Assembly: GCA_001970955.1 (NCBI GenBank) | Contig: MPUH01000419.1 | Location: 1-55,795, forward strand | Direction: 5' to 3' | Length of the DNA: 55,795 bases | From: Stentor coeruleus | Taxonomy: Eukaryota > Ciliophora > Heterotrichea > Heterotrichida > Stentoridae | In this document: positions 31,207 through 39,483 of the stretch, piece by piece | Position numbering within the stretch: position 1 is the stretch's first letter | Layout of the letters: each line of letters opens with the position of its first letter | The notes under the pieces: model-generated | What the model saw: the letters and a program-made list of their open reading frames with translations, nothing else | The model's database searches: none | What the model was told of the DNA's origin: nothing | Translations under genes and position numbers: made by a program

Positions 31207-31678
31207 ATGGAAAGTGATGCTGCTTTACCAAAAGCGACAATCAAACAACTAATCCAAAAAAGTATCAGCCCTTTATATAAATCCAGTGCAGCAGGTATTA
31301 CTGATACAATCGCAGACTTAGCTCATGGTATTTTTTATTTAGACTTCATCGCAATTATATCAGAAAAATCATTTGAAGAATGTCAAAGCAATGGCAAAAA
31401 AACCATCATGCCCGAGCATGTTATCTCAGCTATGAACCACCTCAACTTTCCTATGGATTCTAATGAAATCAATACTTTCCTAGAAGAACTTGAAAAATTA
31501 AAAGCTGTAAAATCATATGTAGTTAAAACCAAAAGAACAACTAAAACTTAAAAAACATGGGGTATCAGAAGACCAGTTATTAGAAGAACAAGAAAAACTT
31601 TTTGCTTCAGCTAATCAATTTAATCTAAATATTGAAGAAAAGGAAATACTTGAAGAAGATAAAGAAGATTATGATTAA
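31207..31678 (+). CDS. DR1: NC2 beta (DR1) transcription repressor subunit
   Basis: Removing a 16-nt intron (31507-31522, GTAAAATCATATGTAG) gives a 151-residue protein. Residues 7-85 form a histone fold of the NC2beta/NF-YB group: LPKATIKQLIQKSI, then KKTIMPEHVISAMNHLNF. The second exon encodes HGVSEDQLLEEQEKLFASANQ, which matches the NC2beta C-terminal helix (LGIPEEELLRQQQELFAKARQQ in animals) and distinguishes it from NF-YB and POLE3. NC2beta pairs with NC2alpha, binds TBP on DNA and blocks TFIIA/TFIIB entry. Without splicing the frame ends in KTKRTTKT and loses the C-terminal helix, so the intron call matters. Confidence 0.9.
31507..31522 (+). other. 16-nt intron
   Basis: GTAAAATCATATGTAG, phase 0, the only 16-nt intron I can support in the window. 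It shifts the frame into the conserved NC2beta C-terminal helix. Confidence 0.88.
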
Positions 31679-31683
31679 TTATA

Positions 31684-32115
31684 TTATTTTTTGTTCCACT
31701 TTTTACCTTTGTTTTTCTATTTTTTGTTGTTGGATTTTTTGGTTTCATGATGTTTTTTATCTTCTTCAGCTTCTTGATTTATTAATAGAATTAGATAGAA
31801 TTTTTTTTTCAAATGGGTTTTCTGGTGGCTGACTTTTATTATAAAAACTACTTCTAGATTTGTAGAGTTCTTTGAATTTTATAATGGATTGGGTAGAATA
31901 TAGATCAGCTAAGAATTCAACACTTGGATTTTTGTCCTTTCCTATGTTATTATTACTGTATTAGTTTGAGGTATCTGAGAAATTTTATTACTATTGAGCT
32001 TTTGTGCCAAGATTCTAAACTCATTTTCATCTATATTTCCAAGAAGGTTCCAAATAACTTATTATAATTTTTCATCATATAAACTAAATCCATATATATA
32101 AGCTTTACCATTCAT
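31684..32115 (-). pseudogene. Broken protein gene of unknown family
   Basis: Coding-like segments lie in successive frames on the minus strand: KAYIYGFSLYDEKL, then two consecutive TAA, then VIWNLLGNIDENEFRILAQKL; after a possible 15-nt intron (GTAATAATAACATAG) and a shift comes NPSVEFLADLYSTQSIIKFK and PPENPFEKKILSNSI; after another shift QEAEEDKKHHETKKSNNKK, a TAG, and KNKGKKWNKK. At least two in-frame TAA, one TAG and two frame breaks are present. The TAA pair and the TAG sit where glutamine would read well. I recognise no family. It is convergent with NC2beta and ends within a few bases of it. Confidence 0.6.
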
Positions 32116-32246
32116 CCTTTATCTATCATAATCCCTACAAAAAAAAAAATCAATTATAACACAAATTCATATAAATCCTCTTATCATTTGAATATATTCT
32201 TCATATAAAATCCATATATTTTTAACAACAAATCTTATAAATATAT

Positions 32247-33800
32247 TTACTTAAAATTATGAGATGCTATTGTATCTTTTCTAGGCTGCACATGAGGTGC
32301 TACTTGTAATACTCTTTTCGCATATTCTGAGTTTTGAAGCCCAGCATCATTAATCATAGAAGATAAACGATATCTCATATCCTTCATAAGATTATCAACA
32401 GTAAATCCTGTTTGCTGATATAATACAACCTTATCAGCTTTGTCATATTGAACTTTTTTAGCATCTTTAGATTTTGTGTTTTTCTTAACCCTATCAGAAT
32501 CTATATCAACTTTTGGTATATGTTGATATTGAGAAATTGCTTTTTCTATACGAATTTTCTCTTCTTGTTTTTTCAATTCCGCTTGTTCTTGTTCTTCAAG
32601 TCTTTCTATAATTTTCTGTTCTTGTACTGCTTGTCTCTCATCAACTTTGAATCTATTTCGTGATATTGTTTCTTGAGTTTTCTTTTTTTGATTGATGATT
32701 TCTTGGGCTTTACGTTTTTTTTCTAAGTCTTCTTGTTGTTTTTTTATAGTTTTGAACTCAGTGGCTGCTTTTTTAGATTGTAAAGCTCGGGTGTTGCGTT
32801 CGATTTCTTTTTTTTGAAGTTCCTGTTGTTTTTTTTCTTCAGCTTCAGCTTTAAGTTTTTCTTTAAATCCAAGTCTTTGTTGATAATCGCTTTGTTTTTC
32901 AGATTTTTCTTGATGGATTCTTTGTTGCAGTTTTTCTTGTTTGACAAATTCAAGCTGTTTTGCTAATTTTTCCAAAGCTTCATCCATGAGTTTTTCAAGT
33001 AGTCCTTCAGCTGATTCTTGTAAGGCTTTTCTATGCCTTTGCCAGTCTTTGATAATATTTTTTCTATGTTTATTATTCCATCTAAGACTTTCTACAACCT
33101 TATCTTGACGTTCAAGGTCTTGTCTTAACAATCTAGGGAACTCAATTATCAACCTTTCCATATACCTTTCTCTAGGTTTACCTCGTTCAATATATTGTCT
33201 ATAAATCCCAATAAACTTATAATGTGAAACTTCATCCCAATTATGTTTTGGATCTTCAATAATACTTAATTGTGTCTGAAAAGTTTCATTAACTTTATCA
33301 ACAGCATTTTTGTATTCATTAGACACATTAGTTACATCAAGCCTGTATTTTTTTTACATAGGAAGGTTATTTGGAAGGTTTTCTAAAAAGACATCATATT
33401 CATAATCCCATGTTTCTTCTTTAATAAAAGGAACTTCAACATTTTCTGATAATAAAAACTCTTCTCTTTCTATTAAATCTTGTTTAAGGTCTTGCAAAAA
33501 TGATGAGATATCGTTTTTTCTTTTTTGCCATTCTCTTTGAACTTCTTGTATACTCCCTTCTTTTTTAGCTTGTTCAAATACTTTCATAGAATCTTTTAAA
33601 TCTTTAACTAAATGACTAAACCCATCTATTTGCATATAGATTCCTTTTCTATATTGAAACCTTTCTGTATAAAGTTTCTCATTTTCTTCTTGTAATGATT
33701 TCTTATCATCAGTAAAGGTTTTAAGTTCTTCTTCAAGTTTTTTTTGTATTTCATTAAGTTCTTGCATATATTTAATTGATTCGAACTTATGAAAAGTCAT
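32247..33800 (-). CDS. CCDC148/CCDC112-like coiled-coil protein
   Basis: Two frames join through a 15-nt intron at 33343-33357 (GTAAAAAAAATACAG on the coding strand) into 512 residues. The protein is coiled coil at 5-130, has a folded segment around 165-225 (HNWDEVSHYKFIGIYRQY, ERYMERLIIEFPRL, then H..W-like NKHRKNIIKDWQRHR), then a long E/K/Q-rich helix to about 420 and a polar tail. The W..H..F....QY...R..Y...L...P pattern recalls the CCDC148/CCDC112 family, which is linked to cilia and centrioles in animals. A ciliary or basal-body role is an inference. Simple heptads alone would not be specific; the folded segment is the main evidence. Confidence 0.8.
33343..33357 (-). other. 15-nt intron
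   Basis: Coding-strand sequence GTAAAAAAAATACAG. It joins ENLPNNLPM to LDVTNVSNEYK; unspliced reading meets taa at once. Confidence 0.93.
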
Positions 33801-34160
33801 TGATGAATCTTTTTTTCTTTGAGATGTTGTGTTTTGTAACTAAATATTTTATACCTTCTTCAAAAAAATCTCAGACTCTTTTTCCTGCTGTAAAAAATTC
33901 TTGTTTTTTCTAAACATTTTTTATATTAAAACAATTATAACTATTCTAAGCTTATAATTATAAATACTTTTAATTACTCCTTCACATTCTAGTATTAACA
34001 TTTTTTTCTTATAATTATAAATACTTTTAATTACTCCTTCACATTCTAGTATTTAACATGTTTTTTATTGAACGGATGATTTATATGAATAAACTTAATA
34101 TTATAATTTAAAATTATCCTATAATTATCCACCTTATTGACTAATTTTCCAAAATATAAT
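33801..34160. other. Intergenic with tandem repeat
   Basis: No gene seen. It carries a 57-bp direct repeat (listed separately) and otherwise A/T-rich sequence between two minus-strand genes. Confidence 0.6.
33951..34056. repeat. 57-bp tandem repeat, two copies
   Basis: The block beginning cttataattataaatacttt at 33951 recurs at 34008, about 49 bases of near identity separated by aacattttttt. No N lies between the copies. Confidence 0.88.
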
Positions 34161-36649
34161 CTAACCTATTTTAGAATAAAGATTCTTCATCTTCCCAACT
34201 TCTCTACACGCACAATTAAGTATTCCAGCTTCTTNTTCTTCATCTTCCCAACTTCTCTACACGCACAATTAAGTATTCCAGCTTCTTCACAACTCCTATC
34301 ATCATAATATCTAAGCAAACTTCTTCCAAAAAGATACCTTCCCCTTCTTGGCGCACTAGCTTTTTCCCAAGCTTCTCCCTCTTTTACCTTTATCTCTTCC
34401 ATAATTTCCTTATAATTAGCAAATACATAATCATTTATCAAATAGTTCTTATTAACATCTTGATATGCATCTTCAAACCAATAAAAAGCATTAACATCCC
34501 TTAAAACTTCCCCAACAAAATACCCAGAATCATCAGAAAAGTCTCTTATTTTATACAAAGGCACAGTTGTTATATTATTCAACGTTCTAGGACTAAATCC
34601 TAACTCAATAAAACACTGTCGTACCTGATTAAAAATAATTTCAACAAAAATTTTCTTCATATTTTTCCTCCAAGCTTTATATTTCAAATTATGGGCAATT
34701 TCCATATAATTTTTATACTTTTCACAATCCCATACTTCTTCATGCCAAATTTCTTGTTCCTTATTTTCTTCAATTTCCCCTCCAAACTCTTTTAAAGTAG
34801 CCAAATGTCTTAAAGTCCAATACGTATCATAATGAGAAACAAGTCTCTGTTCATTTTCTTTAAGATTCTCTCTAAACTCAGGATATTTATCTAAAAACCA
34901 CTTAGGGTATACCATTAAAAGTAAAGGAAGTTTCTGTTCAAGTTCACCCATTTCTCCAGACATAAAATAAGGTCCCATATGTGAACCATGATCAGAAGTA
35001 AGAACAATGACTGTATTTTTTAATTCTTTTTTATTTTCTAATAATGAAAAAAACTCTTTCATACTAGGACTTATAGTTCTTAAAACTTCTCCAGTACCTT
35101 CATGACCTTCTTGAAATGCTACATGGATAATTTTACCATATGGTGAATAATTTTCCCATAGTTGATTTATATAATCAAATATATATGTGTGAATATGCTT
35201 ACCATTTATACACCTTTTGGATATAGAAAAAGGACCAGCGAAATTACCAAAAGTTTTTTCAATTGGATGATATTCAGGATGACATAAAGAATTGAATACA
35301 GTATGATCCATACCTTTGAATTTTGTACGCATAAATACAGACATCCAATCTTCGCAAAAACCGTTTATATAAGCTGAAACGCTACCTTGGCCACTGAAGA
35401 AATCCCAGTATGGTCTTCCTCGACGATTTTGACGTAATTGTGAACCGGAATACATTGCCCGGGTGTTGTATTCAGTATTGAAACCATTTGAGATTACACG
35501 GAAAAACTGATATACTTCATATTTACCTGTTGAATTTAAGTATTCTAAGTATTCAGTCATTTCTTCCATTTTCCTATAAAAGTGCTGTCTGGATACAGTG
35601 TCAAGCATGAAAACAATAAGATTCATTGGTTTGACTGTTCTTTTTTCATTTTGGGATTTTAAACGTTCCCAAACAGTTTCATTACGAACGTTTTGGATAT
35701 AGTAATTTTCATAATCTTCACATGAAGCTTTAAACCATTCTGAATTTATTTGCAATTGAGAGCTGAGTTTTTATTACTTTCCTTTAGCGCTGTAGACTTT
35801 TTCTAATGATTTTGTGTCAGTGTAGACTTCTAAGCCTGTTTCTGTTAAGACAAACATATCTTTATGCATTGAGATATAATCTGGCTGCTCTGTTATTATT
35901 ACTTGTGATGGGCAGTTTAGTTTAAGTGAGTTATTTGATAAAGATGAAAAATCCCAACGATAAGAACAGGAATTCAACCCAGCTGAATATAAGTTACTAA
36001 AAAAATTCAATGTGCGATGAGGTAGTAAAGATGGCCATGGAAGTCCTGATTTCTCTATTGTGCACTTAGGCCACTCAGCTACCATTTCGCTTCCCCCAAT
36101 TCCTTTATACCATCCTGTTTCAGCATAATAAATCGATAATTTCACATATATAAACCCTGCAATAATAACCCCAGCATTAAAAACCAAAAACCTAATTTTC
36201 ACTTACAACAACCAGCTTTTGATATTCATTTTGATAAATCTACATGCTTTATATAATAAAAACAATAATATCATAGGAATTACCAAAAGAACTAAAAATA
36301 ATATATTGTATTGCCCATGATTCATAAGATCAGTTCCTAAATCTTGTGTTAAAGCATAAGCATAAATAATCACTTGTAAAATAATATTAAAAACCCGCAC
36401 CCAACCTGAGCATGTGTAAAAATTCAAACTCATTACAAGAATATTAAGAATCAAACTAGAGAATATAAGTCCTCCAAAATACCCTACTTGGCTTACAAGA
36501 TAATCAACATCCCCACCTTCCAAACTCAGAGTATAAAGATAACCTGATATAATATTCAGAGTTTGATATATGAGAATATGAAAAAAAGCTTTTCGAGGAG
36601 TATGTCTTAATGCTCTTGCGATAAAAAAATCGAACTTTTTAGATCCCAT
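34161..36649 (-). CDS. Membrane-anchored DUF229 (alkaline-phosphatase/sulfatase-like) protein
   Basis: Three frames join through two 15-nt introns (36192-36206 and 35763-35777). The first 150 residues have about four spans, and a further span follows at the second exon start (FLVFNAGVIIAGFIYVKL). The rest is a predicted lumenal or extracellular domain of the DUF229 type: MNLIVFMLDTVSRQHFYRKM carries the nucleophile/metal region (DTVSR), and VLTSDHGSHMGPYF carries the DHG metal site. These motifs place it in the alkaline-phosphatase superfamily, so it may hydrolyse sulfate or phosphate esters or transfer phospho-groups; the substrate is unknown. The N at 34235 causes a false 53-bp repeat near the C-terminus. 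When collapsed the protein ends GKMKNLYSKIG at tag (34161-34163), about 801 residues in total. Confidence 0.85.
34183..34287. other. 52-bp direct duplication around a single N, likely assembly join
   Basis: 34183-34234 and 34236-34287 are identical and separated only by the N at 34235. It falls in the C-terminal coding part of the DUF229 gene and shifts its frame into a false end. Confidence 0.87.
35763..35777 (-). other. 15-nt intron
   Basis: Coding-strand sequence GTAATAAAAACTCAG. It joins KVYSAKGN to SQLQINSEW ahead of the DUF229 domain. Confidence 0.93.
36192..36206 (-). other. 15-nt intron
   Basis: Coding-strand sequence GTAAGTGAAAATTAG. It joins MNIKSWL to the hydrophobic segment LFLVFNAGVIIAG. 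Confidence 0.93.
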
Positions 36650-36682
36650 TTATATACAAAAAATATCTGAAAATCATATTTA

Positions 36683-37278
36683 TTAACTTTGCATAGGAAT
36701 ATAAACTACAGGTAAACTAAGCCTTGGCATTTTAAATTTAATTTCTTTCAAAGCGAATTCACAAACACTTCTTCTACTTTTTGTAGCATTAGTATCTGAA
36801 GTAAAAGGTAGACTAGCTATTTTCTTGACTATTTGTTCTTTTTCTTTTATTAATTCATTTACCCTTTCCTGCCTTTCTGTCTCTTGAAGCTGTCTTGTCC
36901 CTTCAGGCCATAATTTCTTAGAATTTTTATAATCCCTATATATTCTTTACATTTTAGCTTTTGTATCTACTAAAATGTTTTTATTGTTGAAATATAATTT
37001 GGCACATATCCAAAAGGTCTAAGGATTTCACTTGATTCTTCAATATCTGTGTTATTTGGATATTTAAAACTTTTGATGTTTGAAATATTAGAAGTGATAA
37101 AATTTTTAGATCTTGATGGGATTGACGTTGCTCGAGTTAGCAGCTTTTTTTCTGGTTTTTTTAATGTTCCTAAAGATTTTATGTAAGTCAAATTGACAGA
37201 GTGATTATTTTTTGGTTTTAAACCCTTGCGACATATTGCTTCTCTACATCAATTTATTGGAGCTATTACCGCAGTCAT
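36683..37278 (-). pseudogene. Enkurin-domain protein gene with frame lesions
   Basis: The central part reads NFITSNISNIKS, then EILRPFGYVPNYISTIK, the fGxvPxYL-type signature of enkurin proteins. After a 15-nt intron (36936-36950, GTAAAGAATATATAG on the coding strand) the frame gives KLWPEGTRQLQETERQERVNELI and KIASLPFTSDT, ending in LPVVYIPMQS, like the enkurin C-terminus. Enkurins are axonemal or sperm-flagellar adaptors that bind calmodulin and TRPC channels. Two breaks occur: the segment before the intron is one base out of frame and would be restored by one more A in the AAAAA run just before it (near 36980), and a TGA lies nine codons after the likely ATG at 37278. A real start further in is possible. 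With the A added the length would be about 193 codons. Confidence 0.65.
36936..36950 (-). other. 15-nt intron
   Basis: Coding-strand sequence GTAAAGAATATATAG within the enkurin-type gene. The downstream exon reads DYKNSKKLWPEG in frame after it. Confidence 0.75.
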
Positions 37279-37423
37279 TTAAGAACTATCATTTCTCTTC
37301 ATTTTATTTAATATAAAAGTAATTTTTAAGATTACAATCCACAAGCGATTTAAGTTAATTTAATATAAAAATCTCAATCTATAACAACAATTATTTATTC
37401 CTAACTATATGCATCTTATTATT

Positions 37424-37891
37424 CTATCTACCATTTCTCTGTTCGCTAAGTGCAAACATCTTGATAATCGAATAAAACTCTAAACAATTCACTTTTTTCA
37501 TATGATAAATCTCGCTTGAATACAAAAATCCTATAGACAAGCCTCCCATAGTCATCCCTTTTCTCCCAATATTTATAACTAAATCAGCTGAATTTTCAAT
37601 AATTTTCTCTTTAGTGGGTTTTTCACAAGTCTTTATAAGCTTGTTTATCTCTATAAAAGTTTGATTTGGAGGGACGAAAAAAGCTTGAGTAGGTTTTCTG
37701 CTGGTAAGTGGTGGGAGAAAATTACTAGATACAGTTGATATAAAAGTGATTTTTGAAAGGCCTATAAAACATGAGTATTCGTAAATTTTTTGCATTTGCT
37801 TTATAGTTAAAGGTTTTTGAGGGTTGATGACTAGATGATTTGGGATTTTGTTTAAAGGATTCATGATAAAGAAGAATAATGGGTCATTCAT
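37424..37891 (-). CDS. Hypothetical protein, 155 aa
   Basis: A complete frame from ATG (37891). The protein is mixed, with PLTSRKPTQAFFVPPNQTF and ADLVINIGRKGMTMGGLSIG in the second half. No signal peptide, span or known motif. A G-rich (plus strand) region of about 300 bases lies upstream of its start, the mirror image of the G-poor leaders seen before plus-strand genes, which supports a real transcription unit. Confidence 0.55.
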   Translation of the reverse strand: MNDPLFFFIMNPLNKIPNHLVINPQKPLTIKQMQKIYEYSCFIGLSKITFISTVSSNFLPPLTSRKPTQAFFVPPNQTFIEINKLIKTCEKPTKEKIIENSADLVINIGRKGMTMGGLSIGFLYSSEIYHMKKVNCLEFYSIIKMFALSEQRNGR

Positions 37892-38683
37892 ATAGTAGAT
37901 TTTGTAGTAAAATATATAGATAAGACCTTCACAAAAAGAAAAGATTTTCCCCTAAATAGTATTTACAGCTAGGTAGAATAAAATAAAACAAATATGAGAA
38001 AGAAGAAAGTATATGATTTTGATAATAATTTCCTTTTTCACCATTTATTATACGTTTTGATTGTATATAAAAGTAGTTGAGAATATAAAGTGAGGTTGTT
38101 GGCGTGGTTTTTTAGATTTAGGGTGGCTTTTAAGAAAGAGTTGGTGAAGAGAAGGATATTGGCTTGCATTATGAATTTTTGTTATGTTTAGAGATGAGGA
38201 TTTTATGTTATGAGATTTATATGTAGATTGTTATAGGATTTGAATGTGTGGAATTTTTGATGTGGTGATAAAATTATGTATTTAGAAGTTAAGGTTTTTA
38301 GGTTTTGTGGATAATGGACTAGTTAGTAAGATTATCAATTAATTAGTTTATGCTTAATCTATAAATTTGAATGATACTTTCACGATGGTGTTAAAATTGT
38401 ATAGTTTGTAAACTATTTATTTAAATTTGGCTAATTGGAGATTTTCTAAAAATATAAGTTTCATTTAGAGATTAGGTTTAGTAGTTATAATATGTAAATA
38501 AGAGATAAATTGTAAATCAATATACATATGTTATATATATTTAATAAAAATTTCAATAGAATTTTACTATATGAAATGTAGAGTTTTCTAATCATTCTAT
38601 ATCTTCTAATATACCCTAAAATTAGGCTAATTCTACCTTACACCTTTTTTAACACATTAAAAAAAATTATATAAAAGCCTAAC
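37892..38683. other. Intergenic
   Basis: About 0.8 kb with no gene seen. 38040-38330 is G/T-rich on the plus strand, and the rest is A/T-rich. Confidence 0.6.
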
Positions 38684-39148
38684 CTATTTACGTATAAATG
38701 ATAAAACCTCTTGACGAAGCTCCTCATTTGTTTTAAAAGGAAGCCGCGGTGGTTGACAAGTCCTACTGCTCAAATGATTTGGCCACAAATGATTAAGAAT
38801 ATGTTGCCTGCAAATCTCGCAATATGTAGTTCTATTAACACAGTTTCTTTGATGATCAAATAGATTAGCATGCTCAAATTCATTTAAACAGTAAATGCAT
38901 ACTTCAATCCTCCTTGGGCACTCATGATTATCTAAACTAGTATCAAGCTGAATATGGCAATAAGGGCATGTATGATTTTCTAGAATGTGATTTGAAAGAT
39001 AATTTTTTAAAACTCCTTCGTTACAGATACTGCAAAAAACTGTGTTTCTTTGACAATGGATTAAATGAAGTTCGTATGAGTTGGTGTCAATATTTTTATT
39101 GCTGTATAATTTTTACCAATTGCTACAAAGTTTTCCAGGGCTTTCCAT
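38684..39148 (-). CDS. XAF1/TRAFD1-like zinc-finger protein
   Basis: A gene found by splicing a 15-nt intron (39102-39116) after the first 32 coding bases: MESPGKLCSNC continues as NKNIDTNSYELHLIHCQRN. The 149-residue protein is a chain of TRAF-like zinc fingers: C..C.......LH..HC.RN, then FCSICNEGV....LSNHILENHTCPYCHIQLD....NHECPRR, then VCIYCLNEF....LFDHQRNCVNRTTYCEICRQHI. The order and spacing follow XAF1 and TRAFD1 of animals. Those proteins bind partners through the fingers; the partner here is unknown. It ends in tag and lacks a long C-terminal tail. Both exons are needed for the first finger. Confidence 0.85.
39102..39116 (-). other. 15-nt intron
   Basis: Coding-strand sequence GTAAAAATTATACAG, splitting the Cys codon of the first zinc finger. 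Confidence 0.92.
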
Positions 39149-39483
39149 ATTTATAGATTAAAGTAGATATGTCAGAGATATATAAAGTAGGATAATTAAA
39201 TAAATACTGATAAAAGTTTATAGCAAAAATATATAATAAATATAAAAAATATCGAATATTTTAAATAATTTTTGCAAGCAAACTTGTAAATGGTCATAAT
39301 CTTCAATCATCTTATTACTTTATCCCAAAATAAATCTTTTATCTCTTATAAAACTAATAAATCACAATATCATCAAGTATATTATCATCTTCTCAATTTC
39401 TTTATAAATTAAAACCCTAGACAAAATTCTTCAACACTCCTAAACTTCATTCAAACCACACTTTACATTAATCTTTATAACTA
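39149..39483. other. Intergenic
   Basis: AT-rich region between the zinc-finger gene start and the 3' end of the ABC transporter gene. No gene seen. Confidence 0.6.
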
